A DNA stretch of 64,000 nucleotides from an uncultured Verrucomicrobiota bacterium (GTDB taxonomy: Bacteria > Verrucomicrobiota > Verrucomicrobiia > Opitutales > Seribacteraceae). The stretch lies in assembly GCA_902569115.1 (NCBI GenBank), contig CACFTI010000005.1, forward strand, positions 31,142-95,141, written 5' to 3'. A program made the position numbers and the translations under genes. Below are positions 41,491 to 50,762 of the stretch, in pieces. The notes below the pieces were generated by a model, which made no database searches, was not told the origin of the DNA, and was given only the letters and a program-made list of their open reading frames with translations. The number at the start of each line of letters is the position of its first letter. Within the stretch, counting starts at the first letter, position 1.

Positions 41491-44400
41491 GGTTTGGTAA
41501 TGGCTTCGTCTAAGTTCATAATGGCCCGGGCGAGGAGAACCTTACCGGCAAGCTCCGGGCTGGCCTTGAAGTCTTCGGCAATTTCGGAAGGTTTGATCTC
41601 TCCCTTTTCCAGACGTTGGATTTGCTGTTCGTAATAAGCTCGCAGGGCATCCGTTTCGGTTTGTTTTGGGGGCCGGGTAAGGAACCGGCGGAACAGAGAT
41701 TCTACGGGATCATCCTTCTTCTGGTGGACTTCGTGTCCGGCTGCGCGGGCAAGTTCAAGGTACATTTCATCATTCAGGAGCGTGAGTGCCTGAAGGGGGG
41801 TATTGCTCCGGTCACGCTTGGCCAGACAGTTCTCACCTGAAGTTCCGTCAAATGTCATGAATCCGGCAAAGGGTGCGGTGCGTTTGATAAAAGTATAGAT
41901 CGAGCGGCGGTAACGGTCTTCCCCCTTGGAAGCGTTCCAGCTCTTGTTACCGAAGGCATGAGCTAAAACAGTAAGCGGTTGCGGAGGATAAACGCCTGGT
42001 CCATACATCTTGCCGGATAACTTTCCACTCGCTTTGAGCATGTGGTCACGAATTAATTCACCGGATAGTCGAAAGCGTGGTCCCCGGGCAAGCAGGCGGT
42101 TCTGCGGATCTTTTTCAAGAAGGGAGGGAGAAGCCTTGGAATCCTGTCGGTAAGTGGAACTGGTAACGATCAATCGATGCAACTTTTTGAGGGACATTCC
42201 CTGTTTTCTAAATTCCGTAGCCAGCCAATCGAGAAGTTCCGGGTGATCGGGAGCCGGTGCCTGGGTGCCGAAATCACCGTTTGTGCGAATCAATCCATAC
42301 CCAAATAAGGAACGCCATGCCCGGTTGACCACGACCCGGTCACCTATGGGGTTATCCATGCTGACCACCCACTTGGCAAATTCAAGTCGGTTGGTTGGTT
42401 CCTTTCGGTCTTGTAATTCAAAAATTTCGGGAATACCCGAAGCTACTTCATGCTTGGTGTTGGTGTACTCGCCCCGGTGTCTTAGATGGGTGGGGCGGGG
42501 ATTATCCTTTGGTCGTTCAAGCATCACCAGGGTATGATTGGGGCGGGGCATACGGTTACGCAGTTGAGTAATTGGATTTGGTTTCTTGGCAGGCTTTCCC
42601 TGGGGAAGTCCAAGGGTACCCCATGGTCCGTCTCCATATGTTCCAACCATTACCACAGCTTGTGCATTAGGAAGTGCCTGGGTATGCCACTCTTTGGCCT
42701 GCGGGTTAGTAAGTTGGGAAACAAATTTCCAGCTTTGATCGGATAAAATATGCTGAATTTTTCCATTTTTGGATTTCAGCGAAAGTTGAGCGATCAGTCC
42801 GGCAGGACCACCCCCGTTGGCCGCTTTGGCAGTGAGGAAGTTTACACCTTTACGAAAATGTTTCTTTATCGGACTGGTTACTGGTTTGCTCCATAAATCA
42901 GTTGAGCCAATGGAGTTTCCATTGAGGAAGAACTCCACATTATCGTCGCAGGTAAAAAAGATTTCGGCCGACTGGGGAAGTTCCTTTAATTCGAATTGCC
43001 TCGAGAAATAAAGAGTTTCCTGCGGTCGGTTCCCTTTTGCATTCCAGATCCATCGGGTGTTCGTTTGGACGGTTGCAGGTTGGGAAGGGACGGGTCTTTC
43101 CAGGTATACTTTTTCGAGATAAATGGAACGCAGTACAGACAGGTCATGCTGTTTAGCGGTTTCCTTGAGGCTGAGGATATGTTCTGCTTCGACCCCGATC
43201 TTGGAGACCCTGGGCTGATTTGTACTGGATGTTGCAGAGATACGAAAACGACCCAGGCTTGCCACGAAGTGTCTTTCAAAAAGTAATTCGATGGAGAAAG
43301 GCGTGTTTGCAGGTATTGGATCAGCGAGCGGTAAGATCAGGTGATGATCCTGTCCGATTCCTGAACTCCAACCAGATGATCCAACATCATCGATCACCTT
43401 GTCGGCACCATTTCCACTTGTTGCAGTAGGTTTAGCAAATTTGATTTTCGAGCCATTTGATTTTTTGAGGTCAACTTCGCTCAGAAAAAATGTACCCTTT
43501 CTGCCCTCGTAGTAGCATCGGCCTGGGCCCTGTCCCGGTAGGCGGTCATCGGTTAATGCTTCAAGACGTAGAGCAGTGATAGGTTGGTCACTCGTGAAAT
43601 TCAGATCGAATACATCCCGTTTGGTCACATCACCTGAAGAATAGATGGAGTTGTCATCCATGACTTCGAGCTTGGGGAGATTGCTCTTCATGGCAGTTGG
43701 GCGAAGTGTTTTCCATGGCGTTGCTTTTATTGATTCCGATTTATGCCACTTCGTAAATGCATTCTCAAATTCGGGGTAGTTTTTTTGAAGCTCGGTGATT
43801 TTTTGTGCGATCTGCTTTTCAAGATCGGCTTTAACTTTTATTTGTTCGTCCGAATAAAGCAGCAGGTCGGGTTCTTCGACATTGTCCAGCAGGCTCATTA
43901 AACCGAAATACTCATCGTGAGTGATGGGATCATATTTATGAGTGTGACATTGGGCACAACCGGTGGTCAGTCCCATCCAGACCGTGCCGGTGGTGGCCAC
44001 CCGGTCGACTGCTGCATAGAAACGAAACTCGAGGGGGTCGATCCCTCCTTCCTCATTTAATTGGGTATTACGATGGAACCCGGTGGCAATCTTTTGATCC
44101 TGTGTTGCATTGGGCAGCATATCCCCGGCGAGCTGTTCGATGGTAAACTGGTCGTAGGGCATATCCTTATTGAGAGCACGGATCACCCAGTCGCGATAGG
44201 GCCAAATATTACGAGGACGATCTTTCTCGTAACCATTGCTGTCGGCATAGCGGGCAAGGTCCAGCCATTCTCGTCCCCATTTCTCGCCGTAATGCTCTGA
44301 TTGGAGTAATTGATCGACCAGTCTTTCGTAGGCATCCGGACGGTTGTCGAAAACAAATGCATCGGCTTGTTCCGGTGTGGGGGGAAGGCCGATAAGGTCG

Positions 44401-44924
44401 AGGTAGAGTCTTCTCACCAAAGAATAACGATCGGCTTCCTCGGATGGAGTTAAGCCATTCTTTGTAAGATTATCGGAGATAAAGGCATCGATCGGGTTGC
44501 GAACCCATCCTTTTTTTCCTGCGGGTACTTTGGGAGAGGCAGGTTTTACAAATGCCCAGTGCTTATCATATTTGGCTCCTTCCTTAATCCATTGGTCGAG
44601 TAATTCTTTTTCCTGCTGGGTAAGGCTGGAATGGGATTCGGGCGGTGGCATGATTTCATCCGGGTCGTCGGAGTGGATACGGTAGTGAAATTCACTGTCT
44701 TCGATTTCTCCCGGAACGATTACATCATTTCTCAGAGCATCCTCACGAACATCCAAACGCAGCTTCGCTTTTCTTCCTTCCTCGTCAGGGCCGTGGCATG
44801 CATAGCATTTACTTGCGAGCAGAGGACGAACCTCACGATTGAAGTCAATCTTGCCCAACAAGGGACTAAAAGTAAAAAGTAGCAGTAAAAGCGATTGTGC
44901 TCTATTCATGATATAAGCGGGCAT
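41487..44924 (-). CDS. PSCyt1-DUF1549-DUF1553 protein, large
   Basis: An 1145-residue exported protein. The planctomycete cytochrome C domain at the N-terminus has CYACHGPDEEG (residues 40-50) and EIMPPPESH. DUF1549 follows (about 145-350), with GREWLDLARYADSNGYEKD and a second haem motif CAQCHTHKYDP near residue 318. The middle contains a jelly-roll-like insert with aromatic strands, and DUF1553 occupies about 855-1110 (SLFGYGLIRTNGDFG). It is the large counterpart of the 666-residue protein at 482-2482. The track start is ATG 44924; the ATG at 44909 would give a tidier signal peptide (MNRAQSLLLLLFTFSP). It is divergent from the AraC-type regulator, which probably controls it. Confidence 0.93.
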   Translation of the reverse strand: MPAYIMNRAQSLLLLLFTFSPLLGKIDFNREVRPLLASKCYACHGPDEEGRKAKLRLDVREDALRNDVIVPGEIEDSEFHYRIHSDDPDEIMPPPESHSSLTQQEKELLDQWIKEGAKYDKHWAFVKPASPKVPAGKKGWVRNPIDAFISDNLTKNGLTPSEEADRYSLVRRLYLDLIGLPPTPEQADAFVFDNRPDAYERLVDQLLQSEHYGEKWGREWLDLARYADSNGYEKDRPRNIWPYRDWVIRALNKDMPYDQFTIEQLAGDMLPNATQDQKIATGFHRNTQLNEEGGIDPLEFRFYAAVDRVATTGTVWMGLTTGCAQCHTHKYDPITHDEYFGLMSLLDNVEEPDLLLYSDEQIKVKADLEKQIAQKITELQKNYPEFENAFTKWHKSESIKATPWKTLRPTAMKSNLPKLEVMDDNSIYSSGDVTKRDVFDLNFTSDQPITALRLEALTDDRLPGQGPGRCYYEGRKGTFFLSEVDLKKSNGSKIKFAKPTATSGNGADKVIDDVGSSGWSSGIGQDHHLILPLADPIPANTPFSIELLFERHFVASLGRFRISATSSTNQPRVSKIGVEAEHILSLKETAKQHDLSVLRSIYLEKVYLERPVPSQPATVQTNTRWIWNAKGNRPQETLYFSRQFELKELPQSAEIFFTCDDNVEFFLNGNSIGSTDLWSKPVTSPIKKHFRKGVNFLTAKAANGGGPAGLIAQLSLKSKNGKIQHILSDQSWKFVSQLTNPQAKEWHTQALPNAQAVVMVGTYGDGPWGTLGLPQGKPAKKPNPITQLRNRMPRPNHTLVMLERPKDNPRPTHLRHRGEYTNTKHEVASGIPEIFELQDRKEPTNRLEFAKWVVSMDNPIGDRVVVNRAWRSLFGYGLIRTNGDFGTQAPAPDHPELLDWLATEFRKQGMSLKKLHRLIVTSSTYRQDSKASPSLLEKDPQNRLLARGPRFRLSGELIRDHMLKASGKLSGKMYGPGVYPPQPLTVLAHAFGNKSWNASKGEDRYRRSIYTFIKRTAPFAGFMTFDGTSGENCLAKRDRSNTPLQALTLLNDEMYLELARAAGHEVHQKKDDPVESLFRRFLTRPPKQTETDALRAYYEQQIQRLEKGEIKPSEIAEDFKASPELAGKVLLARAIMNLDEAITKP

Positions 44925-45011
44925 ACATGCATGTGAGGATTAGATAATGAGAGGGAAGTAATTGATGCACATGGTAGTTTTACAATTTAAACAAATTATA
45001 ACACTACAATA

Positions 45012-45065
45012 CCCTAATTGATTGGATGATGGTTGCAAATTTTATTACAATTTGACCAATTAGGG
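45012..45065. promoter_or_regulatory. Nested inverted repeats before the AraC-type gene
   Basis: CCCTAATTG (45012-45020) and CAATTAGGG (45057-45065) form a perfect 9-base inverted repeat. Between them lies CAAATT/AATTTG (45036-45054), a second one. They occupy the intergenic region shared with the divergent DUF1549 gene, and the right arm touches the AGGGAG ribosome binding site of the regulator. This suggests an operator for autoregulation or control of both directions. Confidence 0.5.
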
Positions 45066-45067
45066 AG

Positions 45068-45808
45068 ATGAATGTTCCTTCCCTTAGTGAAAGATTTGGT
45101 GCCCCCATTAGTGCAAATCCCTTGTTTGAGTTATTCAATTCTTTAGCAGATGCCTATTTTTTTGTTAAAAATAAGGAAAGTAAGTTTTTATATTTAAACC
45201 AAGCGTGCAAATTGATCTGTGGGGTAAAGACCGATGAAGAATATTATTTGAAAAATGATCACGATTTTTTCCCTTCTGCGATGGCAGCAGCTTACATTGA
45301 AGAAGATCTTAAAGTAATGAGGGAAGGTTCCCTACTTAACAGATTATGGATGGTTCATAATGTCAGTTATCGTTTACCTCAGTGGTTTGTTTCGAGTAAA
45401 GTACAGGTTCTATCCTTAAAACAAGAAGTTCTCGGCATCGCAGGAGTGATGTATCCAATGAATAGTTCTCACCTTCAAGATAAGTATTTTCAGGAACTTA
45501 AACCTGTCATTGCCTTTGTTGAAGAGAACTACATGGAGGATATAAAAATGGATAAGTTGGCAACTTTGATAAACTGTTCAAGAACTCAGTTTAATCGCCG
45601 ATTTCAGGCACTACTTCATATGACGCCAACTGAATTCTTAATGGCCCTTCGCGTCCAGGCAGCCCGAAGGTTATTAGCCACAACCCAGAAGGATATAGCG
45701 GAAATTGCCTATGAATCCGGGTTTTGTGATCAAAGTCATTTGACGAGAAGGTTTCGTATACTAACTGGTGAAACCCCCGCTTCCTATCGAAAGAAAATTT
45801 TCAAATGA
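45068..45808 (+). CDS. PAS-AraC family transcriptional regulator
   Basis: A 246-residue regulator. Residues about 20-130 are a PAS-like sensor domain (NSLADAYFFVKNKESKFLYLN, followed by the FFPSAMAAAYIEED helix). Residues 150-246 are an AraC/XylS DNA-binding domain with two helix-turn-helix motifs, LINCSRTQFNRRFQALLHM and AYESGFCDQSHLTRRFRIL, ending in GETPASYRKK. It lacks the sugar-binding cupin of classical AraC, so the signal is probably a small molecule or redox ligand in the PAS fold. It diverges from the DUF1549/DUF1501 pair across an intergenic region with nested inverted repeats. The AGGGAG sequence is directly adjacent to the ATG, unusually close. Confidence 0.9.
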   Translation: MNVPSLSERFGAPISANPLFELFNSLADAYFFVKNKESKFLYLNQACKLICGVKTDEEYYLKNDHDFFPSAMAAAYIEEDLKVMREGSLLNRLWMVHNVSYRLPQWFVSSKVQVLSLKQEVLGIAGVMYPMNSSHLQDKYFQELKPVIAFVEENYMEDIKMDKLATLINCSRTQFNRRFQALLHMTPTEFLMALRVQAARRLLATTQKDIAEIAYESGFCDQSHLTRRFRILTGETPASYRKKIFK

Positions 45809-45887
45809 ATTCTCTCATCAATTTCTTACAGTTTGCCATTGATCCTGAATACAAATCCGAAGCAGATGATACAAAATGTTGATAAAG

Positions 45888-47465
45888 TCAATTTAACCTC
45901 TTGAACTCTTCAACCTGATCATTCCAAAGATTTTTCAGTTTTTCTTTTAGCTTTGGTTTTTGATTCACGAGGTTTTTGGACTCTGCCCGGTCCGTTTTCA
46001 AATTGTATAATTCCCAGGATTCGTTTTTTGCGGAGACCAGTTTAAAATCTCCCTTGCGCACAGCACGGTGTCCATCATGAAACCACCAGAGGTGATCGCG
46101 TTGAATGGTTACATCGGATGCAAATGTAGGTACTAAGCTTTTGCCGGGAGCGGTGGGAATTTTTTGATTTTTCCAACTTGATGGTTTGGGAATACCTGCC
46201 ATTTTAAGAACGGTGGGCACGATATCGATGACATGGGCGGGTGTGTGGCGGAGTGCTCCTTTTGCTTTTATACCTTTCGGCCAGTGCGCAATCAATGGAG
46301 TGCTGATTCCGCCTTCGTGCACCCAGGTTTTGTGCCGGCGAAAAGGGGTATTTCCGGCACTGGAAAACCCAGGCCCGAGGCAGAGGTATGATTTTGAACT
46401 TCCGAGTGGTGCCTGTGGATCATGCCCTCCGCTACGAATCATAATTTCCGCACTGGCTCCATTATCTGAGGCAAAAAGGATCAGGGTGTTTTCAAAGGCT
46501 TTCATTTTCTTGAGCTGTTTGATCACCCGGCCGATTTCCCGATCCACGATGTCAATCATGGCGGCATGAATCGCCATCTTGGTTGCCTGGAATTCTTTTT
46601 GTTTCCCCGATAGTTGATCCCAGGGAATGGGTCGGTCGATTTCTCCCGGGCCCAGTTTTTTGATAGCATCCGGAAATACATAGGGAGGCCCCACTTTGGG
46701 TTCCAAGTTGGAAAGGGTGGTATTGATCAAGCCGATCTTTTTCTGCCTTGCGAATCTTTGCTCTCTAACCTTATCCCAGCCTCGAAGATAGCGTTCCTTA
46801 TATTTCTGAATTACATCTTGTGGTGCATGGAGGGGGAAGTGAGGAGCAATAAAAGCGAGGTAATGAAAGAAGGGCTTGCCTGTATGATCTTTTTGATGGT
46901 TTGCGAGGCATTCAATCGCATGGTTTGCAGTGGCGGTGGTGGAATAGTAGTTTTCAGTTGCCTGCTCCGCATTGAATGGAATGTCATTGAGCTGGTTCCC
47001 TTTGGCAGAGAAGAAATCTCCCTGATTATTAACCCTCCAGGACTGATGAAAGCCGTTGGCTAGGACCTTCCCATCGATGTGCCATTTTCCGCTGTGGTAG
47101 TTCTGATAACCATCCTGTTTTAAATATTCGGTCACTAAAGGGGCCCATGCGGGCCGCACGCTTCTTCCGCCCCCTCCTTTGATACCGGGTAATTTATCCC
47201 GGCGAACCTGCTGGGCATAGTAGCCGGTAAGAATGGAGGCGCGGGTGGGCCAGCAGCGTCCAGTGTTATAAAATTGAGAAAACCTCAACCCATTCTCTGC
47301 CAATCCATCGAGGTTGGGCGTATCAATTTCTCCGCCATAGCATCCGAGGTCAGAATAGCCCATGTCATCAACCAGAATGACCAAGAAGTTCGGCTTCTCC
47401 GTTTTGGCTTGGGCTAGAATTACAAAAAGCGAAAGGAAGAAGATGTGAAATCGGGTCTTATTCAT
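45888..47465 (-). CDS. Secreted arylsulfatase (S1 family), CWPTR
   Basis: A 525-residue exported sulfatase. The signal peptide spans about 1-20. Motifs are LVDDMGYSDLGCYG, CWPTRASILTG with Cys71 (fits C-x-P-x-R), SGKWHIDGK and FASDNGASAEIMIR. The GRCWPTRA context and FRRHKTWVHEGGISTPLIAHWP match the arylsulfatase A-like group typical of marine PVC bacteria. The C-terminus has ELYNLKTDRAESKNLV. It begins only three bases after the GH42-like gene, so the two form a two-gene unit and may act on the same sulfated glycan. Confidence 0.93.
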   Translation of the reverse strand: MNKTRFHIFFLSLFVILAQAKTEKPNFLVILVDDMGYSDLGCYGGEIDTPNLDGLAENGLRFSQFYNTGRCWPTRASILTGYYAQQVRRDKLPGIKGGGGRSVRPAWAPLVTEYLKQDGYQNYHSGKWHIDGKVLANGFHQSWRVNNQGDFFSAKGNQLNDIPFNAEQATENYYSTTATANHAIECLANHQKDHTGKPFFHYLAFIAPHFPLHAPQDVIQKYKERYLRGWDKVREQRFARQKKIGLINTTLSNLEPKVGPPYVFPDAIKKLGPGEIDRPIPWDQLSGKQKEFQATKMAIHAAMIDIVDREIGRVIKQLKKMKAFENTLILFASDNGASAEIMIRSGGHDPQAPLGSSKSYLCLGPGFSSAGNTPFRRHKTWVHEGGISTPLIAHWPKGIKAKGALRHTPAHVIDIVPTVLKMAGIPKPSSWKNQKIPTAPGKSLVPTFASDVTIQRDHLWWFHDGHRAVRKGDFKLVSAKNESWELYNLKTDRAESKNLVNQKPKLKEKLKNLWNDQVEEFKRLN

Positions 47466-47468
47466 TTT

Positions 47469-50400
47469 TTAGTTGGGGGTGTTATTGGTTGGAGGGAGGC
47501 AGTCAAAAGTAACACCACCCTGATGTCGTTTGCCGGACATGATTTTCTTGGCCAAATTTACCACCTGATCCTGATGTTTAATCACGCTTAAATCTCTTAT
47601 TTTTGTGGTTTGAGGAGAAGAGAGTATCAAACTTACCGAATCCATAAGGATGGGAATCTTGTAAACCAGTCTAACCTCTTGATTGGGATTTAAATTCTCA
47701 AGCCGGATGGTCTTATCAGGAAGGAGAATGCCGTTATGTTTCATTTTCATCCGAAGCAACGGAGTCTTTTCTATTACCATGAAATTTACTTCAATCAAAC
47801 TGCCTGGACGGGTGGTTTCGATGGTGGTAATTTCGCTACCTGAATCTGGAATTGAAAGAGTTTCTTTTTGGTTGAGTACACTGATATCAACATGCGAATG
47901 AAAGGGAACCGTATAAACTGTGCCCTCGAACGAGCCGTCCTGATTGATACTTTTGATTAGGCCGGTGTGCCTGTCAGTGGTTCCCAAACTGGCAATATCA
48001 TATGATTTGTTTTTTCCTTTCCAGGGCCTGATTTCTCTGATCCCTCCGGCCAATCCCTGTCGGGGTTTGTCGTGCTCCGAAATCATGGTGTGCAGGGCAG
48101 TCTCCTGTGCTTGATTAAATCCCTTGTCGAGATTGGAAGGCCACCACATGACATGCAGGGTGGATACTCCGTGGTTTCTCAAATACAGGAGTTGCTTAAG
48201 GGCATGATCCGGGCTGCCGTTTAATGAGGCATATTCACCAATCAGCATATTATCGAACCCGGAACTGTATGCCCCTTGTCCAATGTTATTTTCCCGGTCA
48301 TAGTAGGTGCCATACCTTGAGAAACCAAATCCTGCACCTGTGGTCAAAAGCCAGTCAATGGGGGAGATTCTTTTTTGTCCCTCCGAAATCCCTACGATTG
48401 ATTTGAATACATAACTATCAGGGATTTGATGAGACTTGATCATTTCGGGAGGAAATCCAGCTAACAAGCATTCCCTGTAACTTGTTCCCACTCGTCTCGA
48501 GACTACAATCCGGTTGTATTCGACCCATTCCCTGAAAAAACGGTTTTCAAAATCATAGTCATCCCACTCACCGCGAAAGAGATCGCGGGGAGCATCGAAA
48601 AAATCAGCCGTAAACTGGGTTCCCATAATCTTGTTTATCTGGATTAGATTTCCGTAGAGTGATTTCAGGTAATGGTAAAAGCCTTGGAGGCTTTCTGGGT
48701 TATAATCTCCGATCGAATTGTTTCCGGATACGATTTCATTTTCGTGGTTGGGTTCCACTGCAATGGTCATTTCTGGATTTCTCCGATAGGCTGGTGCCAG
48801 TTTTCGGTAAAAGGCGCGCTGAGCAAAGGTGTAAAGTTTGTTGAGGGCCTCGTTTTCGAAGTTCTGGCTTCCGTAGTCGAATAATTTTCTTCCAAAATAG
48901 CCTCCTCCCTTGGTATCGTTTTTACGGTCCAAGAGTAAATAAATTGGCAGCCCTGATTCGGGATCTACTTTTGCAGAGATGGGCTCCATTTTTCTAATGT
49001 GCCACCGATGAGTGAACGCGGCTGTCCACACGGTTGGCTTGCCTTCTTCATATTCCTGGACTGATTTCCTCCACGCGGGACCGCTCAATGCTTTTTCCCA
49101 ATCAATGTTTGATGTCCATTCTTCATAGGTTCGCGATTCGATTTCGCCTTTTTTGAGAAGCGGGGACCAGTACTGTGCACTACCGAGATAATTGTAGAGT
49201 CCATTGCGAACATATTTACCATCAGGGAACTCTCCCCAGGTTGCACGATCCCCATTGTGTTCATCCTGTGGATAGAACCAAAAGATATTTTCCATTCTGC
49301 CGATGTTCTGCGAGCTGGTTTTTCTCTCTTGGTGAATGAGATGGAGGGTGGACAGGGTCTCTTCGGATTTACCGGCATTGAATTCACGGTCCGGGTAAAC
49401 TGAATCAAAAACCTTTAGTTTTTTATTACCAACAGGGAAGGAGATTTTCTTTTGCGGAGAAAGGACAGGGTGGATTATTTGCCTGCCTAATTCGTGTATT
49501 AACAGCTGATTGGAATTTTTGGTAAGGAGTGAATATTCGCCAGCTTTTCCGGTTACAGCCTTTTTCTTCAAAAGCTTACCTAAAACAGAATATACGAAGA
49601 CTAAAGGATTTGCCTCTTTAGCATATTTCGAAGTGAGGGCAATTTCATCGCCAGGTGACTTGGGCAAGAAGTCACCCACAGCGAGATCATAGGGTGGATT
49701 GATTTCCCCCGGGATTTGAATTTTCCCTTTAGTACCACCTGATTGATTGAATAAATGAATGATGCGAGTGAGTTTTGAAGATAACGGCCAGGTGGCAATG
49801 AAGGGACGACCTCTTCCATCGGTACCTGTCTCGATTCCTACGCCCCCACGAATATTTGGTGGATAAGCAAGAAACTGGGTTTCACATATCTGGTAAGGTG
49901 AAAGAATTCGAATCACAGTGTGATTATCTGGATGGGGACCTTCTCCAGCTACAATACGAGGGCCAAGAGGAACGGGGGGCACAACGCCTGACTGATTACA
50001 TAATCGTTTGGTCTCTGCATCGAGGTCAAGATACTGATAGACTGCTTGAGTTATACTTAACGAGTTTTCATCCTGATATCTTACCGTCTCGGTTGATGAA
50101 ACTTGCGGCTTTAGATCTTTTAATCCGATCCCGAAATTATCCACCTGATTAATTTTTTCGCCGAGTGCGGCATATAATTTTAATTCCCGAGTTGTTTCAA
50201 TCAGTCTCAGGTTTTTGATATTAAAAGTTTTTTTATCCTGTTCTCCAAGATCCATGCGCAGGGCATCTATCTTTTTACCTATGAGTTGACCGCCATCACT
50301 TAAGGGAAAAACAAACCACTTCCACTCCTCTGATGGTTGTAGATCGGTTCTTGTTGGTTTGGTTTTCTTGCCAGTTCGGCAGTAAAAAACGAAATCCCCA

Positions 50401-50693
50401 AAGTCCTCGGGAGCCTTATATTCAAAAGCAATTACATAGGATAAATTCGGTTGATATGATTCTTTCAAAGATTGGAACCATATATATGGATCGTTTCCGG
50501 TGGTCTGAATTTCATAAATGCCCCCGGGTAATTCTGACAGGTTAAGATCATTCTTCTGGTTTGATAAAAGCAGTTCAATGTGAGGAAAAGTTTCCAACTT
50601 GAATGGAATGTGCTCTTTTTCCTCTGAGGAAAGAGAGAGCATGGTTACTAGAAAAAAGCAAAGTAAGCTGACTGAAATGGATGAAAATCTCAT
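47469..50693 (-). CDS. Large secreted GH42-like protein
   Basis: A 1074-residue exported protein. A signal peptide (1-21) is followed by a beta-sandwich-like region (about 30-165), then FG-GAP-like segments (LAVGDFLPKSPGDEIALTSK) and a TIM-barrel-like region at about 470-880. The latter contains AVEPNHENEI and FYHYLKSLYGNLIQINKIMG with the following RDLFRGEWDDYDFENRF, which resembles the beta-galactosidase GH42 active-site surroundings (family pattern of a short helix after a catalytic Glu). A C-terminal Ig-like part follows. This is a weak, eye-based match, so the enzyme activity and catalytic Glu are tentative. It lies three bases before an arylsulfatase gene, fitting action on a sulfated galactan-like substrate. 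Confidence 0.55.
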   Translation of the reverse strand: MRFSSISVSLLCFFLVTMLSLSSEEKEHIPFKLETFPHIELLLSNQKNDLNLSELPGGIYEIQTTGNDPYIWFQSLKESYQPNLSYVIAFEYKAPEDFGDFVFYCRTGKKTKPTRTDLQPSEEWKWFVFPLSDGGQLIGKKIDALRMDLGEQDKKTFNIKNLRLIETTRELKLYAALGEKINQVDNFGIGLKDLKPQVSSTETVRYQDENSLSITQAVYQYLDLDAETKRLCNQSGVVPPVPLGPRIVAGEGPHPDNHTVIRILSPYQICETQFLAYPPNIRGGVGIETGTDGRGRPFIATWPLSSKLTRIIHLFNQSGGTKGKIQIPGEINPPYDLAVGDFLPKSPGDEIALTSKYAKEANPLVFVYSVLGKLLKKKAVTGKAGEYSLLTKNSNQLLIHELGRQIIHPVLSPQKKISFPVGNKKLKVFDSVYPDREFNAGKSEETLSTLHLIHQERKTSSQNIGRMENIFWFYPQDEHNGDRATWGEFPDGKYVRNGLYNYLGSAQYWSPLLKKGEIESRTYEEWTSNIDWEKALSGPAWRKSVQEYEEGKPTVWTAAFTHRWHIRKMEPISAKVDPESGLPIYLLLDRKNDTKGGGYFGRKLFDYGSQNFENEALNKLYTFAQRAFYRKLAPAYRRNPEMTIAVEPNHENEIVSGNNSIGDYNPESLQGFYHYLKSLYGNLIQINKIMGTQFTADFFDAPRDLFRGEWDDYDFENRFFREWVEYNRIVVSRRVGTSYRECLLAGFPPEMIKSHQIPDSYVFKSIVGISEGQKRISPIDWLLTTGAGFGFSRYGTYYDRENNIGQGAYSSGFDNMLIGEYASLNGSPDHALKQLLYLRNHGVSTLHVMWWPSNLDKGFNQAQETALHTMISEHDKPRQGLAGGIREIRPWKGKNKSYDIASLGTTDRHTGLIKSINQDGSFEGTVYTVPFHSHVDISVLNQKETLSIPDSGSEITTIETTRPGSLIEVNFMVIEKTPLLRMKMKHNGILLPDKTIRLENLNPNQEVRLVYKIPILMDSVSLILSSPQTTKIRDLSVIKHQDQVVNLAKKIMSGKRHQGGVTFDCLPPTNNTPN

Positions 50694-50762
50694 GAATGTA
50701 TGAAAGTCCTTAAGACCCGAATTCTTACTTATTTAAAATAAGCTTCCTGGAATTTAGGGGGC

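Noticed and set aside
44925-44934. Palindrome ACATGCATGT just before the DUF1549 start
   Set aside because: Ten bases is short and expected by chance in a sequence of this length; not claimed as an operator.
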